A stretch of 64,000 nucleotides of DNA from Gaiellasilicea sp963794385 (GTDB lineage: Bacteria; Actinomycetota; Thermoleophilia; Gaiellales; Gaiellaceae). The stretch is from positions 105,000 to 168,999 of the forward strand of contig CAWCDT010000006.1 of the NCBI GenBank assembly GCA_963794385.1, in the 5' to 3' direction. The number at the start of each line of letters is the position of its first letter. Within the stretch, counting starts at the first letter, position 1. This document shows, in pieces, positions 1-10,145 of this stretch. A model generated the notes under the pieces. It searched no databases, was not told where the DNA came from, and worked only from the letters and a program-made list of their open reading frames with translations. Position numbers and translations under genes: made by a program.

Positions 1-831
1 GAGGCGTACTGGACCGGCACCTTCGTCGGTGTGGCCGCGACGTGTGCGTTCCTCGGCTGGTTCGTGGCGCTCGCACGCGGCCGGATGGCGCACGGCCTGC
101 GCGACCTCGCCGCCTACGGCCTCGGCTACGGGGCACGGGCGTCCGCGTACGGCCTGCTGCTCACCGACCGCTACCCGAACGCCGATCCGGAGGCGATCGG
201 ACCCACCTGGGGCGTCGGCCCGCATCCGGTCCGGCTCGTGCTCGACGACGACGGCCGCCGCTCGCGCCTGACGGTGTTCTTCCGGCTGCTGCTGGCGCTC
301 CCGCATCTCGTCTGGCTGGCCCTGTGGACGATTGCGGCATTCCTCGCCGCGATCGCAAACGGCCTCATCGCGCTCGTTCGCGGCCGCTCGGCGGAGCCGC
401 TCCACCGCTTTCTCTCGGCCTACGTCCGCTACGGGGCCCACGTGACCGCGTTCCTGACGCTCGTCGCGAATCCCTTCCCCGGCTTCACCGGCGCGCCGGG
501 CTACCCAGTCGACATCGAGATCGCCTCGGCCGAGCGCCAGAACCGCTGGATCACGCTCTTCCGCACGTTCCTCGTCATCCCGGCGCTCTTCGTCGCGAGC
601 GCGCTCGCCGGCGCACTCGCGGTGGTCGGCTTCCTCGGCTGGTTCGCGTCGCTCGCGACCGGCCGGATGCCGACTGGACTGCGGAACCTCGGCGCAGTGG
701 CGATCCGCTACCACGCTCAGACGAATGCGTACTGGTTCGTCGTCACCGACGGTTACCCGTACGCCGGCCCAGCCCTGCGGCCGCCGCCCGAGCCGGAGCC
801 GGAGCCGGTGCTCGTCGAGGGCTTCGCCTGA
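1..831 (+). CDS. DUF4389 membrane protein (5' end outside window)
   Basis: The reading frame is open from base 1, so the N-terminus lies outside the window. The visible 276 residues hold a tandem pattern. A hydrophobic segment ending in LGWFVAL or LGWFASL is followed by a short region around RMAHGLRDL or RMPTGLRNL, then a Tyr-rich strand (YGLLLTDRYP, YWFVVTDGYP). This repeat of membrane helices and short soluble strands is typical of actinobacterial DUF4389 proteins, whose function is unknown. The tail is a Pro-Glu run. The stop codon overlaps the presumed CTG start of the M48 peptidase (CTGA at 828-831), so the two genes are probably co-transcribed. Confidence 0.75.
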   Translation, partial: EAYWTGTFVGVAATCAFLGWFVALARGRMAHGLRDLAAYGLGYGARASAYGLLLTDRYPNADPEAIGPTWGVGPHPVRLVLDDDGRRSRLTVFFRLLLALPHLVWLALWTIAAFLAAIANGLIALVRGRSAEPLHRFLSAYVRYGAHVTAFLTLVANPFPGFTGAPGYPVDIEIASAERQNRWITLFRTFLVIPALFVASALAGALAVVGFLGWFASLATGRMPTGLRNLGAVAIRYHAQTNAYWFVVTDGYPYAGPALRPPPEPEPEPVLVEGFA

Positions 832-2039
832 CCCGGCGTCGCGCGCTCGCGCTCCTCGCAGCGCTCGTCCTCCTCGCGGTCTGGGCCGCGTGCGCGTACG
901 CCCTGTGGGAGAGCCGCGTCCCGGACGGGCTTGACCGGCCGGAGCTCGACGTCGAACAACTGATCGACCGCGACACGATCCGCGAGGCGGAGCGCTACGA
1001 GACGTTCTTCCGGGTCGAGTTCGTTGTCTCGCAGATCGTGCTGATCGCGGTGCTGCTCGCGTATGCGAAGTGGGGATTCCGCTTCGCCCGCGAGTCGGCC
1101 GCCGGCCGGATCGGCACCGGGATGATGCTCGGCATGATCGGGCTCGCACTCGTGTGGCTCTCGCAAGTGCCGTTCCGACTCGCCGAGGTCTGGTGGGACC
1201 GCCGGTACGACCAGACGGATAGCGGCTACATCGAGACGCTGTTCGCGAACTGGATCGGGCTCGGCGCCGAGTTCCTCTTCGTCTCCTTCGCGCTGGTGGT
1301 CGTGATGGCCCTGGCAGGGCCGTTCCCGCGCCATTGGTGGCTTGCGGCCGCGCCCGTCTTCATCGGCCTGGCCGCGCTCTTCGCGTTCGTGATGCCGTAC
1401 TTCTCGGTGACCGACCCGCTCGAGGACCGGGAGCTCGCCGCCGACGCCCGTACCTACGCGAGCCAGCAGGGGATCGAGCCGATCCGGATCGAGGTGGAGG
1501 ACGTGACCGACTTCACGAGCGCGCCCAACGCCTACGCGGTCGGCTTCGGCCCGACGAAGCGGATCGTCTTCTGGAACACGCTCCTGGACAACCCCGCCTT
1601 CAGCGACGACCAGGTGCGTGTCGTCCTCGCACACGAGCTCGGCCACCACTCGCGCCGCCATATCCCGGAGGCGATCGGGTGGTACGCGCTCTTCGCACTT
1701 CCCGGCGCCTGGTTGATCGCGGTGGCGACGCGTCGCCGCGGCGGCATGGCAAATCCCGCGGCGGTGCCCCTCTCCCTGCTCGTCGTGGTGGTCCTCGGCC
1801 TCCTCTCGACGCCTGTCTACAACTTCATCTCGCGCCACATGGAGGAGGAGGCGGACTGGATGGCGCTCGAGACGACCCGCGCCCCCGACGCCGCGCAGGG
1901 ATCTCTTCGAGAGCTTCACCGTCGAGTCTCTGAACGACCCCGACCCGCCGGCCTGGTCGTACCTGCTCTTCGACAGCCATCCGTCCGTCGAGGAGCGAAT
2001 CGAGCTCGCAGCGGCGTGGCGCGCGCGAGCTGCCAGGTA
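828..2039 (+). CDS. M48 family membrane zinc metallopeptidase, frameshifted near the 3' end
   Basis: Integral-membrane peptidase of the CAAX-protease/HtpX group. Several hydrophobic segments precede the zinc motif HELGHH (about 1630-1650), and the downstream EEEAD supplies the third ligand, as in Ste24-type enzymes. No ATG, GTG or TTG lies at the right place; CTG 828, overlapping the previous stop, is the best start. The frame breaks at the GGG run 1898-1900. Dropping one G restores the expected family C-terminus (DLFESFTVESLNDPDPP, then LLFDSHPSVEERIELA) up to TAG 2037-2039. The break may be a consensus error. The substrate is unknown; members of the family degrade membrane proteins or process prenylated peptides. 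Confidence 0.8.
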
Positions 2040-2092
2040 GGACTGTCGCTGGTTTGCGGCCGCGAAGCGGACGCCTTTAGGGATCTTCGCGC

Positions 2093-2127
2093 GACGCGTG
2101 ATCCGCTTCCGCGGATCGCGCGTCTTT
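2093..2127. terminator. Bidirectional hairpin terminator
   Basis: A 14-bp stem (2093-2106 with 2111-2124, one G-T pair) encloses a TTCC loop and is followed by TTT. It lies between the convergent M48 peptidase and the ETF-quinone oxidoreductase genes and can serve both. Confidence 0.75.
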
Positions 2128-2135
2128 GCGCAAAA

Positions 2136-3840
2136 TTAGGTGATCGTGTACTCGGGCCCCGACCCGCCTTCTGGCGGAGTGAGCCGGCCGCCCTTGGCGG
2201 TGATCGCGCCGCACTGGACGCAGTTCGAGGGGTTCACCTCGACCTGCACGGTGTCGTCGCCGTCTGCGGCGCCCACCTCGTAGACCTGGGCGGGGCACAT
2301 GTGCTCCCACATCCGCGCCAGCTCGAGCGGCACGCGGCGCTGGATCCGGATGTGGCTCGGCTGATCGTCCCGGGTCCGGTTCCCCGAGAGGAAGACCGAG
2401 GAGAGCTTGTCGAAGGTGAGCTTCCCGTCCGGTGCGGGGTAGCTCTTCGCGCGGCCGGCCCGGATCAGGGTGCGCGCCGCGTTCGGCTCGCTCGAATAGT
2501 CCTTCGGCGGCAGGTGCCCCTTCGTCACCGTCATCGCGCTCGCGAGCGCGCCGCCGACGTAGAAGCCTTTGTCGAAGACCTGCCGCATGTTCCGCACCTC
2601 GCGCAGGTCCTCCAGCACGTAGCTGGCCCGCAGCTCCTCGTCGTACGAGTCGAGCGCGCCGACCCGCGCCGGTGACTCGCCCGGCTGGAGTGAGCGGAAG
2701 GCGGCCTCCGCGGCCATGATCCCCGACTCGATCGCGTAGTGGATCCCCTTCAGAGTCGGGACGTTCACGAGGCCCGCGCCTTCCCCGACGAGGAGCAGCC
2801 CGGGAGCGCTGAAGCGCTCTGGGGAGCGCGTGGAAGCCGCCTTCGGTGATCGTCTTCGCACCCCAGGCGACCCGCTCGCCGCCCTCAAGCATCTTGCGGA
2901 CGAGCCGGTGCGTCTTGAACTCCTGCAGCACGTCGTGGACGGAGAACTCCACATCGCGGTACTCGAGCCCCGCCACGAAGCCGAGCGAGACCAGCTCCGG
3001 CCCCATCGGGTAGATGAACGAGCCCCCGAACTCGCCGTACTTGGCGCTCTTGCGGAGCGGCCAGCCCATCGTGTGGACGATGTGCTCGAGCGGCTTCGGG
3101 ACCTTCCAGACCTCCTTGACGCCGAGTGCCCAGATCTGCGGCTGCGCACCCTCGAGCCCGAAGCGTGAGATCGCGCCTCCGGTGAGGTGACCCTGTGTGC
3201 CTTCCGCGAGCACCGTCAGCCTCGCGACGATGTCGGACCCTGGCTCGTAGTTTGCGAGCGGGCTGCCGTCGCGGCCGAGCCCCTTGTCGCCGGTGCGGAT
3301 GCCCTGGACGCGGCCGTCGGCGACGAGCAGCTTCTGCGCGTCGGTCTCCGGCAGCACGGCGGCGCCGCCCGCCTCGGCCTGCTCGGCGAGGAAGCGACCG
3401 AGCTGCGAGACGGAGACGATCCAGTTGCCGTGGTTGCGCATCGTCGGCGGCGGCGGGACCCGGAGCGCGGTGCCCTTCGTCAGCAGGTAGACCGCCTCGC
3501 CGTGGACCTCGCCGTAGCTCGGCACGTCGTCCATCGTCAGCCGGCCGCGGAAGAGGCGGCGCAGCGCGCGCGGGTTCACGACGGCGCCGGAGAGGAGGTG
3601 CGAGCCCGGGCCCTTCCCCTTCTCGACCACCGCGACCGGCACGTCGCCGAGGCGGGCCGCCGTCTCGGGGGACTCCTCGAGCAGCTGTCCGAGCCGGATC
3701 GCGCAGGCGAGGCCGGCAGGGCCGGCGCCGACGATGAGGACGCCGACCTCGATCCGCTCGTCGACCGGGTCGGTCGGCGGCGCGATCGCTTCCGAGGGCG
3801 CGAACGGCGGCGGGTAGTCGGCCGGCCTGACGCGGTTCAT
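2136..3840 (-). CDS. Electron transfer flavoprotein-quinone oxidoreductase, frameshifted
   Basis: Passes electrons from ETF to the membrane quinone pool (ETF-QO/FixC family). The N-terminal FAD fold has VLIVGAGPAGLACAIRLG, followed by LSGAVVNPRALRRLF typical of ETF-QO. The C-terminal part has a second FAD-binding stretch (LLLVGEGAGLVNVP) and a 4Fe-4S/ferredoxin-like region (HMCPAQVYE, then NPSNCVQCGAI). The frame changes at the GGGG run 2821-2824; one base fewer joins GGFHALP to ERFSAPG exactly as the family requires. ATG 3840 overlaps the etfA stop (ATGA), so the order of translation is etfB, etfA, ETF-QO. Reconstructed length is about 567 residues, normal for the family. Confidence 0.9.
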
Positions 3841-4802
3841 GCGCCCTTGCGCGCGCGGACGAGCTCGGTCAGCTTCGGGACGATCTGGTGCAGGTCGCCG
3901 ACGACGCCGAGGTCGGCGAACTCGAAGATCGGGGCGTTCGGGTCCTTGTTGATCGCGACGATCGTCTTCGAGCTCTGCATCCCGACCTTGTGCTGGATCG
4001 CCCCCGAGATGCCGCAGGCGACGTAGAGCGTCGGCGAGACCGACTTGCCCGTCTGGCCGACCTGGGCCGCGTAGGGATACCAACCGGCGTCGACCACGGC
4101 GCGCGTCGCGGCGACGGCGCCGCCGAGCGCCTTCGCGAGCTCCTCGACGAGCGCGAACTTCTCCGGCTCGCCGAGGCCGCGGCCGCCGGCGACGATCACG
4201 TTGGCGTCCTCGATCGACGGCCCGCTCTCTTCGGCGTGTGCCCGCTCGACCATCTCGGCGGCCAGCGAGTGCTCGTGCAGCTCGACCTCGAAAGGCTCCA
4301 CGGCGCCGGCCGCAGGCTGCTCGCTGGGGTCGAGGGCTCCGGCGCGAAAGAGCCCGATGCGGGGAGTGGACGTCCAGCCAACGTCCACGACGACCGAGTC
4401 TCCGAGCGCGGACTGCTTGCCGACGAGGCCGCCGTCGGCGCTCGCGAGATCGGTGAGCTGCCAGTTCAGGCCCGCCTCGAGCCGTGCGGCCAGTCCCGAC
4501 GCGATGTCAGCGGCGAGGATCGACTGCGCGAAGAGGACGGTCTCGAGGCCGTGCTGCTCGACGAGCTGCGCGATCGCGTCCACCCGCGGCTGCGGGAGAG
4601 GCGCCTCGAGCTTGGCGTCGTCGGCGACGTAGACGGTGGCGGCGCCGTGCTTTGCCGCCTGTTCGGCGAGCCCGTCCACGCCCGAGCCGACGATCACACC
4701 TGCCACGTCGCCGGCCCCCAGCGACGCGGCCTTGGAGAGGACCGCGAGCGAGCCCTTCTGCAGCTCCCCGTCGTGGTGCTCGAGGAAGACGAGGGCGCTC
4801 AC
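3837..4802 (-). CDS. etfA: Electron transfer flavoprotein alpha subunit
   Basis: Large ETF subunit of 321 residues. It carries the FAD and accepts electrons from acyl-CoA dehydrogenases. The C-terminal FAD domain is clear: VIVAGGRGLGEPEKF, then VDAGWYPYAAQVGQTGKSV, LYVACGISGAIQHKVGM and IVAINKDPNAPIFEFAD. These are the family's signature FAD-contact loops. It starts at GTG 4802 inside the etfB stop (GTGA) and ends in the ATGA overlap with ETF-QO. Tight coupling with both neighbours fits a stoichiometric electron-transfer module serving the acyl-CoA dehydrogenase at 10696-11856. Confidence 0.95.
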   Translation of the reverse strand: MSALVFLEHHDGELQKGSLAVLSKAASLGAGDVAGVIVGSGVDGLAEQAAKHGAATVYVADDAKLEAPLPQPRVDAIAQLVEQHGLETVLFAQSILAADIASGLAARLEAGLNWQLTDLASADGGLVGKQSALGDSVVVDVGWTSTPRIGLFRAGALDPSEQPAAGAVEPFEVELHEHSLAAEMVERAHAEESGPSIEDANVIVAGGRGLGEPEKFALVEELAKALGGAVAATRAVVDAGWYPYAAQVGQTGKSVSPTLYVACGISGAIQHKVGMQSSKTIVAINKDPNAPIFEFADLGVVGDLHQIVPKLTELVRARKGA

Positions 4803-5578
4803 AGAAGCCGCTTCTCCGCCAGGAAGGCGACGATCTGCTCGGCCGCGCTGCCGTCGTCCTCGATCTTGCGCGTGTCCCCGCGCGGCGGCGGCTCGGAGAG
4901 GGCGAGCACCTGCGTGCGCGAGCCCTGCTCGCCCGCGCTGCCTGCTTCGAGGCCGAGGTCGGCGAGCGAGACCGTCTCCTGCGGCTTCGACTTCGCGCCC
5001 ATGATCCCCTTCAGCGAGGGGTAGCGCGGCTCATTGATCGAGTCCGCGACTGCGACGACCGCCGGCAGCGGTGCGCGGATCACGTCGTAGCCGAACTCGG
5101 TCTGCCGCTTGCCGGTGAGTGAGTCGCCCTCGAGCGTCAGCTCGGCGACCTGGGAGATGACCGGACGGCGCAGCCGCTCGGCGACGGCCGCCCAGAGCAC
5201 CGCGCCGTCGGAGTCGGACGACTGCTGGCCGAAGAGGATGAGGTCCGGCTGCTCCTGCTCGAGCGCCTTGGCGAGCGTGAGGCTGGTGGCGACGAGATCG
5301 GCGCCGGCGGCGCCCTCGTCCGCGACGAGGACGGCACGGTCGGCGCCCATGGCAAGCGCCTTGCGCAGCGAGTTGAGCGCGCGCTCCGGGCCCATCGAGA
5401 CGACGACCACCTCGCCCTCGCCGGTCGCGTCCCTGAGCCGGAGCGCCTCCTCGACCGCGTTCGTGTCGAAGGCGTTCAGCGCACCTTCGCCGGACCGGTC
5501 GAGCCGTTTCGTGCCGGGATCGATCCGCTTGTGGGCGGTCGCGTCGGGCACTTCCTTCACGCAGACGGCGATCTTCAC
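4799..5578 (-). CDS. etfB: Electron transfer flavoprotein beta subunit
   Basis: Small ETF subunit of 259 residues that binds AMP and docks to dehydrogenases. The start is MKIAVCVKEVPDATAHKRID, with GTG 5578 as start codon; NAFDTNAVEEALRLRD is the family's adenine-binding region. ILFGQQSSDSDGAVLWAAVAERL and IEFG-like KRQTEFGYDV also match EtfB. It is the first gene of the minus-strand operon etfB-etfA-ETF-QO. A divergent M23 peptidase begins about 105 bases away, so the promoters of both lie in 5579-5685. Confidence 0.95.
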   Translation of the reverse strand: MKIAVCVKEVPDATAHKRIDPGTKRLDRSGEGALNAFDTNAVEEALRLRDATGEGEVVVVSMGPERALNSLRKALAMGADRAVLVADEGAAGADLVATSLTLAKALEQEQPDLILFGQQSSDSDGAVLWAAVAERLRRPVISQVAELTLEGDSLTGKRQTEFGYDVIRAPLPAVVAVADSINEPRYPSLKGIMGAKSKPQETVSLADLGLEAGSAGEQGSRTQVLALSEPPPRGDTRKIEDDGSAAEQIVAFLAEKRLL

Positions 5579-5685
5579 GGGAACTTCACGGGCGGGACTC
5601 TAACGATGGGCCGCGAATGTGCCGATGGGGATCCGCGCCCAGGAACCTGCTACGCTCCGGCGCTTCGAGCGCGACCCGGCCCCCG

Positions 5686-6582
5686 ATGACTGCGACCCGG
5701 ACGACAGCCCGAGCACTCATTCTCCTTGCGCTCGCACTCGCGCTGGCTGGAGGCGTGGCCACGTCCGCGTCCGCGGAGGTACCGCGTCTCGTTTTCCCGG
5801 TGCTCGGCGAGGCCACGTACGAGGACGACTTCGGCGACCCGCGCGGCCAGGGCACCCACGAGGCCAACGACATCGTGGCGCCGTGGCGGGCGCTCGCCCT
5901 CGCTGCGGAGACCGGCACGGTCAAGTTCTGGACGACGTCCTCGCGCGCGGGCTGCATGCTCTACCTGTACGGCGCGAGCGGGACGACGTACCTCTACGTC
6001 CACCTCAACAACGACCTCACGAAGGACAATGACAACCAAGGCTCGTGCGTCCCCGGCGTTGCGTACGTCCCCGGGCTGAAGACCGGCGCAAAGGTCGCGG
6101 CCGGCCAGCCGATCGCCTTCGTCGGCGACTCCGGCGACGCCGACGGGATCCATCCGCACCTCCACTTCGAGGTCCACCCCGACGACGGGGCCGCGGTCAG
6201 CCCGTACCCGTACCTGCGCAAGGCCCGTCGGCTCCTCTTCGCCGCTCAGGCCGGGACGAGGTTCACGCTCGCGCTCACCGGCAAGGTCGTCAGCGCCGGA
6301 GCCCAGGACCTGGCACTCACGCTCGACCAGGTGCGCTCCTGGCCCGGCGGCCGCAAGATCAAGCACGACGGCCAGCAGGTCGCCGTCTCCGTGCCCGAGA
6401 CCGCCACTCTCGAGGTGGTGGGCGATCCGACCGGGCTCGCCCCCTTCCCGGCGCTCGAGCTCTTGACGAAGGGCCTGCCGGTGACCGTCTGGACCGCGCC
6501 GGCGAAGGTGACCTTCGCGGCCCAGTCCGGCGCGAACCGCGTGCTCGCCGCCGCACGCGTCGTCGTCAAAGGCCCGAACTAG
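5686..6582 (+). CDS. Secreted M23/LytM-type peptidase
   Basis: Predicted exported zinc endopeptidase of 298 residues, probably acting on cell-wall peptides. ATG 5686 gives a clean Sec signal peptide (LILLALALALAGGVATSASA). The catalytic domain shows the HxxxD ligand pair (GTHEANDIVAP), a Tyr-rich strand (YLYVHLNNDL) and the HxH motif (HPHLHFEV). The C-terminal 110 residues form an uncharacterised beta-rich extension. The gene is read divergently from etfB and converges on the B12-binding subunit gene, overlapping it by four bases (6579-6582). Confidence 0.85.
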   Translation: MTATRTTARALILLALALALAGGVATSASAEVPRLVFPVLGEATYEDDFGDPRGQGTHEANDIVAPWRALALAAETGTVKFWTTSSRAGCMLYLYGASGTTYLYVHLNNDLTKDNDNQGSCVPGVAYVPGLKTGAKVAAGQPIAFVGDSGDADGIHPHLHFEVHPDDGAAVSPYPYLRKARRLLFAAQAGTRFTLALTGKVVSAGAQDLALTLDQVRSWPGGRKIKHDGQQVAVSVPETATLEVVGDPTGLAPFPALELLTKGLPVTVWTAPAKVTFAAQSGANRVLAAARVVVKGPN

Positions 6583-6974
6583 GCCGGAATCTTCTCGCGC
6601 AAGAAGTCGACGATCTCGCTCGTCGGTGCGCCGGGCGTGAACACCGCGGCGACGCCCTTCCCGCGCAGCTCCTCCGCGTCCTCCCCGGGAATCGTGCCGC
6701 CGACGACGACGAGCACGTCGTCGACGCCGTTTTCCTTCAGTCCCTCGAGGATCCGCGGCACGAGCGTCATGTGCGCGCCGGACAGGATCGAGATGCCGAC
6801 AGCGTCTGCGTCCTCCTGGATCGCCGTCTCCACGATCTGCTCCGGCGTCTGATGGAGGCCGGTGTAGATCACCTCCATGCCCGCGTCACGGAGGGCTCGG
6901 GCGATGATCTTCGCGCCGCGGTCGTGACCGTCCAGGCCGGGCTTCGCGATCACCACTCTGATCTTCCGGGCCAT
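6579..6974 (-). CDS. B12-binding small subunit of acyl-CoA mutase
   Basis: Stand-alone cobalamin-binding domain of 131 residues. It contains the DxHxxG signature (GLDGHDRGAK), with the His that replaces dimethylbenzimidazole as lower cobalt ligand, then the SILSGAH and VVVGGTIP loops that hold the nucleotide tail. In methylmalonyl-CoA mutase this domain is fused or supplied as a separate chain. Here the large chain is encoded at 7708-9376 on the same strand. An MBL-fold gene on the opposite strand lies between them, so the two subunits are neighbours but not strictly adjacent. Confidence 0.92.
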   Translation of the reverse strand: MARKIRVVIAKPGLDGHDRGAKIIARALRDAGMEVIYTGLHQTPEQIVETAIQEDADAVGISILSGAHMTLVPRILEGLKENGVDDVLVVVGGTIPGEDAEELRGKGVAAVFTPGAPTSEIVDFLREKIPA

Positions 6975-6994
6975 GGCGTCGGCAGTATACGGCG

Positions 6995-7711
6995 GTGCGC
7001 CTCACAGTCATCGGCTCGTCGCCCGCCTGGCCCAACCCCGGCGGGGCCTGTTCGGGCTACCTCGTCGACGGCAAGTTGCTGCTCGACTGCGGGCCTGGCG
7101 TGCTGGCGAAACTGCGTCAGCGCGAGCCCTGGCCGAGCATCGACGCGATCGCGATCACCCACCTCCACCTCGACCACTGGGGCGATCTCATCCCCTGGGT
7201 CTGGGGCAGCCTCTACGGCCCGGGTGCGGCCTGGCCGCGCGTCTCCCTCTGGCTCCCGCCCGGGAGCGCGCGAGGAGCTGAGGCCGATCGCTGGCTCGGC
7301 TCGGCAGCGAGGACATGTTCGAGCGTGCCTTCGAAGTCGCCGAGTACGAGTCGCGCGTTCCGTTCACCGCTGCGGGCCTTCAGGTGACGGCCTTTCCGCT
7401 GCTGCACTACGACATGAAGACGCACGGCTTCCGGGTCGAGGGCGACCGGGTGCTCGCCTACTCCGGTGACAGCGGGCCGTGCCCGGAGCTCGAGCGAGCT
7501 CGCTCACGGAGCCGATCTTCTCCTCTGCGAGGCGACGCTCGAGAGCGCGGTGCTCGACGGGCCGCGGCGCGGACATCTAACGCCGGAAGAGGCCGAGGCC
7601 GCGGCCGCCAACGGCAACGTGAAGCGGATCCTGCTTACCCACCGCCCCGACGAGCGCCCGGCCCACGAAGGCGTCGAGCTCGCCTACGACGGGCTCGAGC
7701 TCGAGTTCTAG
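6995..7711 (+). CDS. MBL-fold hydrolase (RNase Z-like), two frameshifts
   Basis: Metallo-beta-lactamase fold protein of about 238 residues. The GTG start gives RLTVIGSSPAWPNPGG, a beta strand typical of RNase Z/ElaC-like and cyclic-phosphodiesterase-like members. The metal motif THLHLDHWGD and GDSGPCPEL with a later LLCEATL follow, then a C-terminal LLTHRPDE. The frame shifts between about 7265 and 7305 and again near 7490; the three segments are collinear with one intact protein, so both shifts may be sequence errors. A TATACG box at 6986-6991 sits just before the GTG, suggesting an almost leaderless transcript divergent from the B12 subunit. The substrate cannot be told from sequence. Confidence 0.75.
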
Positions 7712-9376
7712 AACACTGGGGTTTCGCGCCAGGTACCCCAGATCTCGCGCCAGGCGTCGCACATCTCGCCCATCGTGACGTAGTCGCGTGCGGCGTCCAG
7801 GATCACGGGCATCAGATTGACGTCGTCGCGTGCGGCCGCCTCCTTCAGCGCGCCGAGGCGCGACTGTACGACCGCCGAGTCGCGGCGGCCCTTCAGCGCC
7901 TTCACGCGCTCGATCTGCTTCGTTTCGAGCGCGGCGTCGATCTTGAGGATCTCCAGCGGCGCCTCGTCCTCCAGCTGGTACCGGTTGACGCCGACGACGA
8001 CGCGCTCGCCGCGCTCCACCTCCTCCTGATAGCGAAATGCCGCGTCTGCTATCTCTCGTTGCGGGAAGTTCTGTTTGATCGCCTCAACCATTCCGCCCAG
8101 CTTCTCGATCCGCTCGAAGTAGTCGTACGCCTGCGCCTCGATCCGGTTCGTCAGCTCTTCGACGTGGTAGGAGCCGCCGAGCGGGTCGATCGCGTTCACA
8201 ACGCCCGTTTCGTGGGCGATCACCTGCTGCGTGCGCAGGGCAATGCGCACGGCGTCCTCGGTCGGCAGCGCCAGCGCCTCGTCGAACGAGTTCGTGTGCA
8301 GCGACTGCGTCCCGCCCAGCACCGCCGCGAGGGCCTCGATCGCGGTCCGGACGATGTTCACCTCCGGCTGCTGCGCCGTCAGCGAGACACCGGCGGTCTG
8401 CGAGTGGAAGCGCATCAGCCACGAGCGCGGGTTGCGCGCGCCGAAGCGGTCGCGCAGCTCTCGCGCCCAGATCCGCCGCGCCGCCCGGTACTTGGCGATC
8501 TCCTCGAAGAAGTCGAGGTGCGCGTTGAAGAAGAAGCTGAGCCGGGGCGCGAAATCGTCGACGTCGAGGCCGCGCGCGACCGCCCACTCGACGTAGGTGA
8601 AGCCGTCCGCGAGCGTGAACGCGAGCTCCTGCGCCGCGGTCGAGCCCGCCTCGCGGATGTGGTAGCCGGAGATCGAGATCGGATGCCACTTCGGCAGCTC
8701 GCGCGCGCAGTACTCGACCATGTCCGTGACGAGCCGCATCGAGGGCTCCGGCGGGAAGATGTACTCCTTCTGCGCGATGTACTCCTTGAGGATGTCCGTC
8801 TGGATCGTCCCGCGCAGCTCCGCCGCCGGCACGCCCTGCTCCTCGCCGACCGCGATGTAGAACGCGAGCAGGATCGCCGCCGGCGAGTTGATCGTCATCG
8901 ACGTGCTGACGTCGCCGAGCGGGATGCCGCGGAAGAGCGTCTGCATGTCCTCGAGCGAGTCGATCGCAACCCCTTCGCGGCCGACCTCGCCGAGCGAGCG
9001 GGCGTGGTCCGAGTCGTAGCCCATCAGCGTCGGCATGTCGAAGGCGGTCGAGAGCCCGGTCTGGCCGTGGTCGAGCAGGTAGCGGAAGCGCTCGTTGGTC
9101 TCCTCGGCGGTGCCGAAGCCCGCGAACTGCCGCATCGTCCAGAGCTTGCCGCGGTACATCGACGGATAGACGCCGCGCGTGAACGGAAAGACGCCCGGGT
9201 AGCCGAGGTCGCGGTCGTAGTCGATCTCGACCGTGTCCGGTGTCGCCAAGCGGTTCGTTCTCGAGCCCCGAGATGGTCGTGAAGAGCTCTCCCTGACGCT
9301 CCGGCTGGCGGGCGTAGAGCTCCTCCCGCCACGCCTGCGTGCCGCTCAGAGAGCCGCGGTCCTCGGTCGTCGCCAT
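7708..9376 (-). CDS. Acyl-CoA mutase large subunit (methylmalonyl-CoA mutase type), frameshifted
   Basis: B12-dependent carbon-skeleton mutase, TIM-barrel chain only, about 555 residues. Signature blocks in order: SMYRGKLWTMRQFAGF, GLSTAFDMPTLMGYDSDH, SMTINSPAAILLAFY, GTIQTDILKEYIAQKEYIFP, ISISGYHIREAGST with the catalytic His, and VNAIDPLGGSYHVE. ATG 9376 lies in a different frame from the body; removing one base of the AA pair at 9248-9249 joins LENEPL to ATPDTVEIDYDRD. No B12 domain is fused; it is supplied by the gene at 6579-6974. Substrate (methylmalonyl- or isobutyryl-CoA-like) cannot be fixed here. The adenosyltransferase needed to load the cofactor is encoded just upstream. Confidence 0.9.
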
Positions 9377-9398
9377 GCGCCGATGATAGGCGAGCGCG

Positions 9399-10145
9399 CT
9401 ACAGGAGCGCCTGCGCGGCGAAGGCGACGCCGACGACGACGAGCACCGCGCCGAGCGCCAGCCGGAGCCGGTTCTCGTCGACCTTCCCGGTCGCCTGAGC
9501 CCCGAGCCAGCCGCCGGGGAGCGCGCCGGCAAGACCCGCAGCCAGCACGTCCCAGTCGACGCGGAGGGCGGCCGCGTGCGTCGCAAAGCCCGCGACGCCG
9601 AGCAGGAAGCCGACGACGAGGTTCGTGCCGGCGGCGCGGCGGACGTCCATCCCGACGCCGCGCACGAGCGCCGGCATCCGCAAGGTGCCGAGGATGACGC
9701 CGACCGCACCGCCGAGCACGCCGATCCCGAACCCGGAGGTGGCGGCCGGCCAGAGCCGCAACCGCTCACGAGCGCGCGCGCGTACCGGCCGCAGAGCCAG
9801 GTCGATGCCGCTCCAGAGCAGCACGGCCGCGATCGCCGCGTAGAGCAGCCGCTCGGAGACGTCGCCGGCGACGAGCGCGCCGAGGATCGCGCCCGCGATG
9901 GACGGCGGCGCCATCCACGCAACGATGCGCCAGTCGACGCGCCCCGCACGAAGGTGCCCGGCAGCCCCCGCGCCCGCCGAGGCCGCGGAGATGGCGATAT
10001 TCGTCCCCGCAGCGGCGACCGGGCTTCCCGTCAACGCGACGATCAGCGGGAGCCGGAGCGTCCCGAGCACGAGCCCGAGCATCGAGCCCACGTACCCGGC
10101 GACGAACGAGCCTACGAACGCGGCTGCGAGCTCCCAGGCTTCCAC
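9399..10145 (-). CDS. TauE/SafE-family membrane permease
   Basis: Polytopic membrane protein of 248 residues, probably eight helices, with the internal repeat of this family: GYVGSMLGLVLGTLRLP in the first half and GVLGGAVGVILGTLRMPAL in the second. Relatives export sulfite, sulfoacetate or other small anions; the substrate here is unknown. The start GTG 10145 gives EAWELAAAFVGSF. It overlaps the end of the adenosyltransferase gene by 34 bases, so it is part of the same operon between the cofactor enzyme and the mutase. Confidence 0.85.
   Translation of the reverse strand: MEAWELAAAFVGSFVAGYVGSMLGLVLGTLRLPLIVALTGSPVAAAGTNIAISAASAGAGAAGHLRAGRVDWRIVAWMAPPSIAGAILGALVAGDVSERLLYAAIAAVLLWSGIDLALRPVRARARERLRLWPAATSGFGIGVLGGAVGVILGTLRMPALVRGVGMDVRRAAGTNLVVGFLLGVAGFATHAAALRVDWDVLAAGLAGALPGGWLGAQATGKVDENRLRLALGAVLVVVGVAFAAQALL

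Noticed and set aside
753..1919. Long minus-strand open frame opposite the M48 peptidase gene
   Set aside because: It is the antisense of a recognisable peptidase; composition is Arg/Glu/His-rich without any domain, as expected for shadow frames in high-GC DNA.
7315..9282. 655-codon plus-strand open frame
   Set aside because: It is antisense to the mutase large subunit and has no protein-like features beyond the short MBL segment at its start.
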